Shown here: piece after piece, positions 40,600 to 52,431 of the stretch
Position numbering within the stretch: the first letter of the stretch is position 1
How the letters are laid out: every line of letters begins with the position of its first letter
Assembly: GCA_963920705.1 (NCBI GenBank)
Contig: CAWUCO010000097.1
Span: 186,001 to 250,000 of the forward strand
Length of the DNA stretch: 64,000 nucleotides
From: Odiellus spinosus
Lineage: Eukaryota > Arthropoda > Arachnida > Opiliones > Phalangiidae
Reading direction: 5' to 3'
The notes under the pieces: generated by a model
Told to the model about the DNA's origin: nothing
What the model saw: the letters and a program-made list of their open reading frames with translations, nothing else
Databases searched by the model: none
Made by a program: the position numbers and the translations under genes

Positions 40600-43500
40600 T
40601 TGGATTTTTAAGCGTTTTTGCTTAATTTTAACCAATTTTATATTTGTCACGTTTTCGCAATTTAGACAAAACCAAAGTCATTCGAAAGAGCAATTAATGG
40701 ACAGTCTAAAAAATAAGAGTTTTCAAAAATCCGTTGAAAAACAAGAAAAATATGGCCAATTCAAGAAATCATACAATATCAAAATAGTCAAATTTCAGAT
40801 TTTAAAAATTCGCTTTTTGATATTAGATGTTTTTTGAATTGGCCATATTTTCCAGGTTTTTGCAAAGGATTTTCCAAAACTCTTGTTTTTTAGATAGACC
40901 AATATTTGCTCTTTCGAGTGGTCTTATTTTTGTCTAAATCGCTTAAAAATCAAATGTTTTGTGTCCATTTGAATCCAATAATGTTTGATTTTTAAGCGTT
41001 TTAGCTTCATTTCAACCCATTTTATATTTGTCACGTTTTGGCAATTTAGACAAAACCAGTTATTCGAAAGAGCAATTAATGGACAGTCTTAATAATAAGA
41101 GTTTTCAGAAATCCGTTGAAAAACAAGAAAAATATGGTCAATTCAAGAAATCATACAATATCAAAATAGTCAAATTTCAGATTTTAAAAATTCGCTTTTT
41201 GATACTAGATGTTTTTTGAATTGGCCATATTTTCCAGGTTTTTCAACGGATTTTCCAAAACTTGTTTTTTAGATAGACCAATATTTGCTTTTTCGAGTAG
41301 TCTTAATTTTGTCTAAATCGCTTGAAAATCAAAAGTTTTGTGTCCATTTGAATCCAATAATCTTGGATTTTTAAGCGTTTTTGCTTAATTTTAACCAATT
41401 TTATATTTGTCACGTTTTCGCAATTTAGACAAAACCAAAGTCATTCGAAAGAGCAATTAATGGACAGTCTAAATAATAAGAGTTTTCAAAAATCCGTTGA
41501 AAAACAAGAAAAATATGGCCAATTCAACAAATCATACAATATCAAAATAGTCAAATTTCAGATTTTAAAAATTCGATTTTTGATATTAGATGTTTTTTGA
41601 ATTGGCCATATTTTCCAGGTTTTTCAACGGATTTTCCAAAACTCTTGTTTTTTAGATAGACCAATATTTGCTCTTTCGAGTGGTCTTATTTTTGTCTAAA
41701 TCGCTTAAAAATCAATTGTTTTGTGTCCATTTGAATCCAATAATGTTTGATTTTTAAGCGTTTTAGCTTCATTTCAACCCATTTTATATTTGTCACGTTT
41801 TGGCAATTTAGACAAAACCAGTCATTCGAAAGAGCAATTAATGGACAGTCTTAATAATAAGAGTTTTCAGAAATCCGTTGAAAAACAAGAAAAATATGGC
41901 CAATTCAAAAAATCATACAATATCAAAATAGTCAAATTTCAGATTTTAAAAATTCGCTTTTTGATATTAGATGTTTTTTGAATTGGCCATATTTTCCATG
42001 TTTTTCAACGGATTTTCCAAAACTCTTGTTTTTTAGGTAGAGCAATATTTGCTCTTTCGAGTGGTCTTAATTTTGTCTAAATCGCTTAAAAATCAAAAGT
42101 TTTGTGTCCATTTGAATCCAATAATCTTGGATTTTTAAGCGTTTTTGCTTAATTTTAACCAATTTCATATTTGTCACGTTTTCGCAATTTAGACAAAACC
42201 AAAGTCATTCGAAAGAGCAATTAATGGACAGTCTAAATAATAAGAGTTTTCAAAAATCCGTTGAAAAACAAGAAAAATATGGCCAATTCAAGAAATCATA
42301 CATTATCAAAATAGTCAAATTTCAGATTTTAAAAATTCGCTTTTTGATATTAGATGTTTTTTGAATTGGCCATATTTTCCATGTTTTTCAACGGATTTTC
42401 CAAAACCCTTGTTTTTTAGATAGACCAATATTTGCTCTTTTGATACGTGTTGATTTTGTCTAAATAGCTTAAAAATCAAAATTTTGTGTCCATTTGAATC
42501 CAATAATCTTGGATTTTGAAGCGTTTTTGCTTAATTTTAACCAATTTTATATTTGTCACGTTTTCGCAATTTAGACAAAACCAAAGTCATTCGAAAGAGC
42601 AATTAATGGACAGTCTAAAAAATAAGAGTTTTCAAAAATCCGTTGAAAAACAAGAAAAATATGGCCAATTCAAGAAATCATACAATATCAAAATAGTCAA
42701 ATTTCAGATTTTAAAAATTCGCTTTTTGATATTAGATGTTTTTTGAATTGGCCATATTTTCCAGGTTTTTGCAAATGATTTTCCAAAACTCTTGTTTTTT
42801 AGATAGACCAATATTTGCTCTTTCGAGTGGTCTTATTTTTGTCTAAATCGCTTAAAAATCAAATGTTTTGTGTCCATTTGAATCCAATAATGTTTGATTT
42901 TTAAGCGTTTTAGCTTCATTTCAACCCATTTTATATTTGTCACGTTTTGGCAATTTAGACAAAACCAGTTATTCGAAAGAGCAATTAATGGACAGTCTTA
43001 ATAATAAGAGTTTTCAGAAATCCGTTGAAAAACAAGAAAAATATGGTCAATTCAAGAAATCATACAATATCAAAATAGTCAAATTTCAGATTTTAAAAAT
43101 TCGCTTTTTGATATTAGATGTTTTTTGAATTGGCCATATTTTCCAGGTTTTTCAACGGATTTTCCAAAACTTGTTTTTTAGATAGACCAATATTTGCTTT
43201 TTCGAGTAGTCTTAATTTTGTCTAAATCGCTTGAAAATCAAAAGTTTTGTGTCCATTTGAATCCAATAATCTTGGATTTTTAAGCGTTTTTGCTTAATTT
43301 TAACCAATTTTATATTTGTCACGTTTTGGCAATTTAGACAAAACCAAAGTCATTCGAAAGAGCAATTAATAGACAATCTTAATAATAAGAGTTTTCAAAA
43401 ATTCGTTGAAAAACAAGAAAAATATGGCCAATTCAAGAAATCATACATTATCAAAATAGTCAAATTTCAGATTTTAAAAATTCGCTTTTTGATATTAGAT

Positions 43501-46500
43501 GTTTTTTGAATTGGCCATATTTTCCATGTTTTTCAACGGATTTTCCAAAACCCTTGTTTTTTAGATAGACCAATATTTGCTCTTTCGATACGTGTTGATT
43601 TTGTCTAAATAGCTTAAAAATCAAAATTTTTTGTCCATTTGAATCCAATAATCTTGGATTTTTAAGCGTTTTTGCTTAGTTTTAACCAATTTTATATTTG
43701 TCACGTTTTGGCAATTTAGACAAAACCAAAGTCATTCGAAAGAGCAATTAATAGACAATCTTAATAATAAGAGTTTTCAAAAATCCGTTGAAAAACAAGA
43801 AAAATATGGCCAATTCAAGAAATCATACAATATCAAAATAGTCAAATTTCAGATTTTAAAAATTCGCTTTTTGATATTAGATGTTTTTTGAATTGGCCAT
43901 ATTTTCCATGTTTTTCAACGGATTTTCCAAAACTCTTGTTTTTTAGGTAGAGCAATATTTGCTCTTTCGAGTGGTCTTAATTTTGTCTAAATCGCTTAAA
44001 AATCAAAAGTTTTGTGTCCATTTGAATCCAATAATCTTGGATTTTTAAGCGTTTTTGCTTAATTTTAACCAATTTTATATTTGTCACGTTTTCGCAATTT
44101 AGACAAAACCAAAGTCATTCGAAAGAGCAATTAATGGACAGTCTAAATAATAAGAGTTTTCAAAAATCCGTTGAAAAACAAGAAAAATATGGCCAATTCA
44201 AGAAATCATACATTATCAAAATAGTCAAATTTCAGATTTTAAAAATTCGCTTTTTGATAATAGATGTTTTTTGAATTGGCCATATTTTCCATGTTTTTCA
44301 ACGGATTTTCCAAAACTCTTGTTTTTTACATAGACCAATATTTGCTCTTTCGAGTGGTCTTAATTTTGTCTAAATCGCTTAAAAATCATAAGTTTTGTGT
44401 CCATTTGAATCCAATAATCTTGGATTTTTAAGCGTTTTTGCTTAATTTTAACCAATTTTATATTTGTCACGTTTTCGCAATTTAGACAAAACCAAAGTCA
44501 TTCGAAAGAGCAATTAATGGACAGTCTAAATAATAAGAGTTTTCAAAAATCCGTTGAAAAACAAGAAAAATATGGCCAATTCAAGAAATCATACATTATC
44601 AAAATAGTCAAATTTCAGATTTTAAAAATTCGCTTTTTGATATTAGATGTTTTTTGAATTGGCCATATTTTCCATGTTTTTCAACGGATTTTCCAAAACC
44701 CTTGTTTTTTAGATAGACCAATATTTGCTCTTTCGATACGTGTTGATTTTGTCTAAATAGCTTAAAAATCAAAAGTTTTGTGTCCATTTGAATCCAATAA
44801 TCTTGGATTTTTAAGCGTTTTTGCTTAATTTTAACCAATTTTATATTTGTCACGTTTTCGCAATTTAGACAAAACCAAAGTCATTCGAAAGAGCAATTAA
44901 TGGACAGTCTAAATAATAAGAGTTTTCAAAAATCCGTTGAAAAACAAGAAAAATATGGCCAATTCAAGAAATCATACATTATCAAAATAGTCAAATTTCA
45001 GATTTTAAAAATTCGCTTTTTGATAATAGATGTTTTTTGAATTGGCCATATTTTCCATGTTTTTCAACGGATTTTCCAAAACCCTTGTTTTTTAGATAGA
45101 CCAATATTTACTCTTTCGATACGTGTTGATTTTGTCTAAATAGCTTAAAAATCAAAAGTTTTGTGTCCATTTGAATCCAATAATCTTGAATTTTTAAGCG
45201 TTTTTGCTTAATTTTAACCAATTTTATATTTGTCACGTTTTGGCAATTTAGACATAACCAAAGTCATTCGAAAGAGCAATTAATAGACAATCTTAATAAT
45301 AAGAGTTTTCAAAAATCCGTTGAAAAACAAGAAAAATATGGCCAATTCAAGAAATCATACAATATCAAAATAGTCAAATTTCAGATTTTAAAAATTCGCT
45401 TTTTGATATTAGATGTTTTTTGAATTGGCCATATTTTCCATGTTTTTCAACGAATTTTCCAAAACTCTTGTTTTTTAGGTAGAGCAATATTTGCTCTTTC
45501 GATACGTGTTGATTTTGTCTAAATAGCTTAAAAATCAAAAGTTTTGTGTCCATTTGAATCCAATAATCTTGGATTTTTAAGCGTTTTTGCTTAATTTTAA
45601 CCAATTTTATATTTGTCACGTTTTCGCAATTTAGACAAAACCAAAGTCATTCGAAAGAGCAATTAATGGACAGTCTAAATAATAAGAGTTTTCAAAAATC
45701 CGTTGAAAAACAAGAAAAATATGGCCAATTCAAGAAATCATACATTATCAAAATAGTCAAATTTCAGATTTTAAAAATTCGCTTTTTGATAATAGATGTT
45801 TTTTGAATTGGCCATATTTTCCATGTTTTTCAACGGATTTTCCAAAACCCTTGTTTTTTAGATAGACCAATATTTGCTCTTTCGAGTGGTCTTAATTTTG
45901 TCTAAATCGCTTAAAAATCATAAGTTTTGTGTCCATTTGAATCCTATAATCTTGGATTTTTAAGCGTTTTTGCTTAATTTTAACCAATTTTATATTTGTC
46001 ACGTTTTCGCAATTTAGACAAAACCAAAGTCATTCGAAAGAGCAATTAATGGACAGTCTAAATAATAAGAGTTTTCAAAAATCCGTTGAAAAACAAGAAA
46101 AATATGGCCAATTCAAGAAATCATACATTATCAAAATAGTCAAATTTCAGATTTTAAAAATTCGCTTTTTGATATTAGATGTTTTTTGAATTGGCCATAT
46201 TTTCCATGTTTTTCAACGGATTTTCCAAAACCCTTGTTTTTTAGATAGACCAATATTTGCTCTTTCGATACGTGTTGATTTTGTCTAAATAGCTTAAAAA
46301 TCAAAAGTTTTGTGTCCATTTGAATCCAATAATCTTGGATTTTTAAGCGTTTTTGCTTAATTTTAACCAATTTTATATTTGTCACGTTTTCGCAATTTAG
46401 ACAAAACCAAAGTCATTCGAAAGAGCAATTAATGGACAGTCTAAATAATAAGAGTTTTCAAAAATCCGTTGAAAAACAAGAAAAATATGGCCAATTCAAG

Positions 46501-46550
46501 AAATCATACATTATCAAAATAGTCAAATTTCAGATTTTAAAAATTCGCTT
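40600..46550 (+). repeat. Third copy of the 17.3-25 kb satellite block
   Basis: Landmarks match those 23,338 bp upstream: 41,028 with 17,690, 41,790 with 18,452, 42,315 with 18,977, 43,460 with 20,122, 45,374 with 22,036 and 46,140 with 22,802. After about 46.5 kb the offset drops by 1,532 bp (4 monomers) and the markers then match the end of the 6,889-bp unit. It differs locally at 44,270-44,335 and near 45,929. Confidence 0.85.
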
Positions 46551-48850
46551 TTTGATAATAGATGTTTTTTGAATTGGCCATATTTTCCATGTTTTTCAAC
46601 GGATTTTCCAAAACCCTTGTTTTTTAGATAGACCAATATTTACTCTTTCGATACGTGTTGATTTTGTCTAAATAGCTTAAAAATCAAAAGTTTTGTGTCC
46701 ATTTGAATCCAATAATCTTGAATTTTTAAGCGTTTTTGCTTAATTTTAACCAATTTTATATTTGTCACGTTTTGGCAATTTAGACATAACCAAAGTCATT
46801 CGAAAGAGCAATTAATAGACAATCTTAATAATAAGAGTTTTCAAAAATCCGTTGAAAAACAAGAAAAATATGGCCAATTCAAGAAATCATACAATATCAA
46901 AATAGTCAAATTTAGGATTTTAAAAATTCGCTTTTTGATATTAGATGTTTTTTGAATTGGCCATATTTTCCATGTTTTTCAACGAATTTTCCAAAACTCT
47001 TGTTTTTTAGGTAGAGCAATATTTGCTCTTTCGAGTGGTCTTAATTTTGTCTAAATCGCTTAAAAATCAAAGGTTTTGTGTCCATTTGAATCCAATAATC
47101 TTGGATTTTTAAGCGTTTTTGCTTAATTTTAACCAGTTTTATATTTGTCACGTTTTCGCAATTTAGACAAAACCAAAGTCATTCGAAAGAGCAATTAATG
47201 GACAGTCTAAATAATAAGAGTTTTCAAAAATCCGTTGAAAAACAAGAAAAATATGGCCAATTCAAGAAATCATACATTATCAAAATAGTCAAATTTCAGA
47301 TTTTAAAAATTCGCTTTTTGATATTAGATGTTTTTTGAATTGGCCATATTTTCCATGTTTTTCAAAGGATTTTCCAAAACCCTTGTTTTTTAGATAGACC
47401 AATATTTGCTCTTTCGATACGTGTTGATTTTGTCTAAATAGCTTAAAAATCAAAAGTTTTGTGTCCATTTGAATCCAATAATCTTGGATTTTTAAGCGTT
47501 TTTGCTTAATTTTAACCAATTTTATATTTGTCACAATTTTGCAATTTAGACAAAACCAAAGTCATTCGAAAGAGCAATTAATGGACAGTCTAAATAATAA
47601 GAGTTTTCAAAAATCCGTTGAAAAACAAGAAAAATATGGCCAATTCAAGAAACCATACAATATCAAAATAGTCAAATTTCAGATTTTAAAAATTCGCTTT
47701 TTGATATTAGATGTTTTTTGAATTGGCTATATTTTCCATGTTTTTCAACGGATTTTCCAAAACTCTTGTTTTTTAGGTAGAGCAATATTTGCTCTTTCGA
47801 GTGGTCTTAATTTTGTTTAAATCGCTTAAAAATCAAAAGTTTTGTGTCCATTTGAATCCAATAATCTTGGATTTTTAAGCGTTTTTGCTTAATTTTAACC
47901 AATTTTATATTTGTCACGTTTTCGCAATTTAGACAAAACCAAAGTCATTCGAAAGAGCAATTAATGGACAGTCTAAATAATAAGAGTTTTCAAAAATCCG
48001 TTGAAAAACAAGAAAAATATGGCCAATTCAAGAAATCATACATTATCAAAATAGTCAAATTTCAGATTTTAAAAATTCGCTTTTTGATAATAGATGTTTT
48101 TTGAATTGGCCATATTTTCCATGTTTTTCAACGGATTTTCCAAAACCCTTGTTTTTTAGATAGACCAATATTTGCTCTTTCGATACGTGTTGATATTGTC
48201 TAAATAGCTTAAAAATCAAAAGTTTTGTGTCCATTTGAATCCAATAATCTTGGATTTTTAAGCGTTTTTGCTTAATTTTAACCAATTTTATATTTGTCAC
48301 GTTTTGGCAATTTAGACATAACCAAAGTCATTCGAAAGAGCAATTAATAGACAATCTTAATAATAAGAGTTTTCAAAAATCCGTTGAAAAACAAGAAAAA
48401 TATGGCCAATTCAAGAAACCATACAATATCAAAATAGTCAAATTTCAGATTTTAAAAATTCGCTTTTTGATATTAGATGTTTTTTGAATTGGCTATATTT
48501 TCCATGTTTTTCAACGGATTTTCCAAAACTCTTGTTTTTTAGATAGACCAATAATTGCTCTTTCGAGTGGTCTTAATTTTGTCTAAATAGCTTAAAAATC
48601 AAAAGTTTTGTGTCCATTTGAATCCAATAATTTGGATTTTTAAGCGTTTTTGCTTAATTTTAACCAATTTTATATTTGTCACAATTTTGCAATTTAGACA
48701 AAACCAAAGTCATTCGAAAGAGCAATTAATGGACAGTCTAAATAATAAGAGTTTTCAAAAATCCGTTGAAAAACAAGAAAATTATGGCCAATTCAAGAAA
48801 CCATACAATATCAAAATAGTCAAATTTCAGATTTTAAAAATTCGCTTTTT
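46550..48850 (+). repeat. 2,297-bp (6-monomer) segment, copy 1
   Basis: Landmarks at 46,911 (AAATTTAGG), 47,289, 47,539, 48,055 and 48,618 recur 2,297 bp later. It carries a GATATTGTC variant (48,192) and a GTTTAAATCGC variant (47,815), which are found only here and in copy 2. It corresponds to about 31.6-33.95 kb in the first large block. Confidence 0.85.
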
Positions 48851-51147
48851 GATAATAGATGTTTTTTGAATTGGCCATATTTTCCATGTTTTTCAACGGA
48901 TTTTCCAAAACCCTTGTTTTTTAGATAGACCAATATTTACTCTTTCGATACGTGTTGATTTTGTCTAAATAGCTTAAAAATCAAAAGTTTTGTGTCCATT
49001 TGAATCCAATAATCTTGAATTTTTAAGCGTTTTTGCTTAATTTTAACCAATTTTATATTTGTCACGTTTTGGCAATTTAGACATAACCAAAGTCATTCGA
49101 AAGAGCAATTAATAGACAATCTTAATAATAAGAGTTTTCAAAAATCCGTTGAAAAACAAGAAAAATATGGCCAATTCAAGAAATCATACAATATCAAAAT
49201 AGTCAAATTTAGGATTTTAAAAATTCGCTTTTTGATATTAGATGTTTTTTGAATTGGCCATATTTTCCATGTTTTTCAACGAATTTTCCAAAACTCTTGT
49301 TTTTTAGGTAGAGCAATATTTGCTCTTTCGAGTGGTCTTAATTTTGTCTAAATCGCTTAAAAATCAAAGGTTTTGTGTCCATTTGAATCCAATAATCTTG
49401 GATTTTTAAGCGTTTTTGCTTAATTTTAACCAGTTTTATATTTGTCACGTTTTCGCAATTTAGACAAAACCAAAGTCATTCGAAAGAGCAATTAATGGAC
49501 AGTCTAAATAATAAGAGTTTTCAAAAATCCGTTGAAAAACAAGAAAAATATGGCCAATTCAAGAAATCATACATTATCAAAATAGTCAAATTTCAGATTT
49601 TAAAAATTCGCTTTTTGATATTAGATGTTTTTTGAATTGGCCATATTTTCCATGTTTTTCAAAGGATTTTCCAAAACCCTTGTTTTTTAGATAGACCAAT
49701 ATTTGCTCTTTCGATACGTGTTGATTTTGTCTAAATAGCTTAAAAATCAAAAGTTTTGTGTCCATTTGAATCCAATAATCTTGGATTTTTAAGCGTTTTT
49801 GCTTAATTTTAACCAATTTTATATTTGTCACAATTTTGCAATTTAGACAAAACCAAAGTCATTCGAAAGAGCAATTAATGGACAGTCTAAATAATAAGAG
49901 TTTTCAAAAATCCGTTGAAAAACAAGAAAAATATGGCCAATTCAAGAAACCATACAATATCAAAATAGTCAAATTTCAGATTTTAAAAATTCGCTTTTTG
50001 ATATTAGATGTTTTTTGAATTGGCTATATTTTCCATGTTTTTCAACGGATTTTCCAAAACTCTTGTTTTTTAGGTAGAGCAATATTTGCTCTTTCGAGTG
50101 GTCTTAATTTTGTTTAAATCGCTTAAAAATCAAAAGTTTTGTGTCCATTTGAATCCAATAATCTTGGATTTTTAAGCGTTTTTGCTTAATTTTAACCAAT
50201 TTTATATTTGTCACGTTTTCGCAATTTAGACAAAACCAAAGTCATTCGAAAGAGCAATTAATGGACAGTCTAAATAATAAGAGTTTTCAAAAATCCGTTG
50301 AAAAACAAGAAAAATATGGCCAATTCAAGAAATCATACATTATCAAAATAGTCAAATTTCAGATTTTAAAAATTCGCTTTTTGATAATAGATGTTTTTTG
50401 AATTGGCCATATTTTCCATGTTTTTCAACGGATTTTCCAAAACCCTTGTTTTTTAGATAGACCAATATTTGCTCTTTCGATACGTGTTGATATTGTCTAA
50501 ATAGCTTAAAAATCAAAAGTTTTGTGTCCATTTGAATCCAATAATCTTGGATTTTTAAGCGTTTTTGCTTAATTTTAACCAATTTTATATTTGTCACGTT
50601 TTGGCAATTTAGACATAACCAAAGTCATTCGAAAGAGCAATTAATAGACAATCTTAATAATAAGAGTTTTCAAAAATCCGTTGAAAAACAAGAAAAATAT
50701 GGCCAATTCAAGAAACCATACAATATCAAAATAGTCAAATTTCAGATTTTAAAAATTCGCTTTTTGATATTAGATGTTTTTTGAATTGGCTATATTTTCC
50801 ATGTTTTTCAACGGATTTTCCAAAACTCTTGTTTTTTAGATAGACCAATAATTGCTCTTTCGAGTGGTCTTAATTTTGTCTAAATAGCTTAAAAATCAAA
50901 AGTTTTGTGTCCATTTGAATCCAATAATTTGGATTTTTAAGCGTTTTTGCTTAATTTTAACCAATTTTATATTTGTCACAATTTTGCAATTTAGACAAAA
51001 CCAAAGTCATTCGAAAGAGCAATTAATGGACAGTCTAAATAATAAGAGTTTTCAAAAATCCGTTGAAAAACAAGAAAATTATGGCCAATTCAAGAAACCA
51101 TACAATATCAAAATAGTCAAATTTCAGATTTTAAAAATTCGCTTTTT
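48851..51147 (+). repeat. 2,297-bp (6-monomer) segment, copy 2
   Basis: Tandem duplicate of the preceding unit. The join lies inside one monomer: at about 48,850 a monomer that elsewhere reads GATATTAG switches to GATAATAG plus AAAACCCTTG and TTTACTC, the sequence that starts the unit. The resulting hybrid monomer is the expected product of unequal exchange. Confidence 0.83.
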
Positions 51148-52301
51148 GATATTAGATGTTTTTTGAATTGGCCATATTTTCCATGTTTTTCAACGGATTT
51201 TCCAAAACTCTTGTTTTTTAGATAGACCAATATTTGCTCTTTCGAGTGGTCTTAATTTTGTCTAAATCGCTTTAAAGTCAAAAGTTTTGTGTCCATTTTA
51301 ATCCAATAATTTTGGATTTTTAAGCGTTTTTGCTTAATTTTAACCAATTTTATATTTGTCACAATTTTGCAATTTAGACAAAACCAAATTCATTCGAAAG
51401 AGCAATTAATGGAAAGCGTAATAATTAGAGTTTTCAAAAATCCGTTGAAAAACAAGAAAAATATGGCCAATTCAAGAAACCATACAATATCAAAATAGTC
51501 AAATTTCAGATTTTAAAAATTCGCTTTTTGATATTAGATGTTTTTTGAATTGGCTATATTTTTCATGTTTTTCTACGGATTTTCCAAAACTCTTGTTTTT
51601 TAGATAGACCAATATTTGATCTTTTGAGTGGTCTTAAATTTGTCTTAATCGCTTTAAAATCAAAAGTTTTGTGTCCATTTGAATCCAATAATCTTGAATT
51701 TTTAAGTTTTTTTGCTTAATTTTAACCAATTTTATATTTGTCACAATTTTGCAATTTAGACAAAACCAAAGTCATTCGAAAGAGCAATTAATGGACAGTC
51801 TAAATAATAAGAGTTTTCAAAAATCCGTTGAAAGACAAGAAAATTATGGCCAATTCAAGAAACCATACAATATCAAAATAGTCAAATTTCAGATTTTAAA
51901 AATTCGCTTTTTGATATTAGATGTTTTTTGAATTGGCTATATTTTCCATGTTTTTCAACGGATTTTCCAAAACTCTTGTTTTTTAGATAGACCAATATCT
52001 GCTCTTTCGAGTGGTCTTAATTTTGTCTAAATCCCTTAAAAATCAAAAGTTTTGTGTCCATTTGAATTCCAATAATCTTGGATTTTGAAGCGTTTTTGCT
52101 TAATTTTAACCAATTTTATATTTGTCACAATTTTGCAATTTAGACAAAACCAAAGTCATTCGAAAGAGCAATTAATGGACAGTCTAAATAATAAGAGTTT
52201 TCAAAAATCCGTTGAAAAACAAGAAAAATATGGCCAATTCAAGAAACCATACAATATCAAAATAGTCAAATTTCAGATTTTAAAAATTCGCTTTTTGATA
52301 T
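51148..52301 (+). repeat. Degenerate satellite monomers next to the retrotransposon
   Basis: The last three left-hand monomers match about 37.0-37.8 kb (offset 14,152) up to about 51.93 kb. They carry more private changes than most, including ACCAAATTCATTCG, GGAAAGCGTAATAATTAG, TTGAAAGACAAG and AATATCTGCTC. The final monomer has AAATCCCTTAAAAATC and GATTTTGAAGCG, a combination otherwise seen only in the right array at about 59.63 and 63.08 kb. The array stops inside the palindrome centre at GATAT. Confidence 0.8.
52234..52301 (+). repeat. 68-bp satellite duplication, left copy
   Basis: The satellite stretch from CCAATTCAAG to TTTTTGATAT immediately left of the element is identical to the first 68 bp to its right. 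It far exceeds the ~5-bp target duplication usual for copia integration. Confidence 0.92.
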
Positions 52302-52328
52302 CTCGATGGCTTAAATAAAACCTCAACA
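52302..52328 (+). repeat. Remnant of 5' LTR (last 27-38 bp)
   Basis: Identical to the last bases of the 3' LTR (56,739-56,765), ending in CCTCAACA. The identity with the 3' LTR actually begins at 52,291 (CTTTTTGATAT), but those 11 bases are also satellite sequence, so the exact breakpoint is ambiguous between 52,291 and 52,302. U3 and R, with TATA box and polyadenylation signal, are missing. Confidence 0.93.
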
Positions 52329-52358
52329 GGTTATGGGCCCAGCACGCTTCCACTGCGC
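52329..52358 (+). other. Primer-binding site for a 5'-half initiator tRNA-Met
   Basis: Begins directly after the LTR terminal CA. GGTTATGGGCCCAG is complementary to the anticodon arm of eukaryotic initiator tRNA-Met, as in Drosophila copia, which is primed by the 5' half of that tRNA. Here complementarity appears to continue through CACGCTTCCACTGCGC, about 30 bases in all, toward the D-arm. The tRNA comparison is from memory and should be confirmed with the host tRNA gene. Confidence 0.88.
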
Positions 52359-52365
52359 AACATAG
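52333..52365 (+). other. Ten-codon upstream frame inside the leader
   Basis: The ATG within the primer-binding site opens ten codons and ends at TAG (52,363-52,365), in the same phase as gag-pol. It rules out an earlier start for gag-pol and could slightly reduce its translation. It is probably only a by-product of the tRNA-complementary sequence. Confidence 0.4.
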
Positions 52366-52431
52366 ATCTTTCAGTCAAGCTATTCATCCGGTTGAGACAA
52401 CTGTATCCTGTTTTACGGTGAACAATCCTCG

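Larger units (their letters stand above)
1..52301 (+). repeat. Satellite array, left part (~383-bp monomer, ~136 copies)
   Basis: Head-to-tail tandem repeat with a period of 382-384 bp; every monomer has the same orientation. Landmarks recur once per unit, for example a TTCGAA site, a left-arm ATGGCCAATTC, a right-arm GAATTGGCCAT and the spacer word TTGTCAC. Monomers differ by single substitutions and a few 1-3 bp indels, such as ACCAAAGTC versus ACCAGTC, AACAAGAAAAATATGG versus AACAAAAATATGG, and AAACTCTTG versus AAACTTG. Hand-counted G+C of one monomer is about 27%. No foreign insertion interrupts this stretch before the retrotransposon. The array is open at base 1. Centromeric or heterochromatic location is inferred from size and homogeneity only. 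Confidence 0.98.

Noticed and set aside
1-52301. CRISPR array
   Set aside because: The repeats abut with no unique spacers, the unit is 383 bp, and the context is eukaryotic.
273-52312. Numerous 60-83 codon open frames on both strands of the satellite
   Set aside because: Many begin at TTG or GTG, all repeat with the monomer, the two strands mirror each other because of the palindrome, arm differences are mostly amino-acid changing, and indels break the frame in some copies.
52085-52318. 77-codon frame running from satellite into the LTR remnant
   Set aside because: It is a chimera of the satellite frame and a few LTR codons, with no independent support.
52329-52361. A tRNA gene fragment
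   Set aside because: It is antisense to half a tRNA, begins exactly at the LTR end and fits a primer-binding site; no second half is present.
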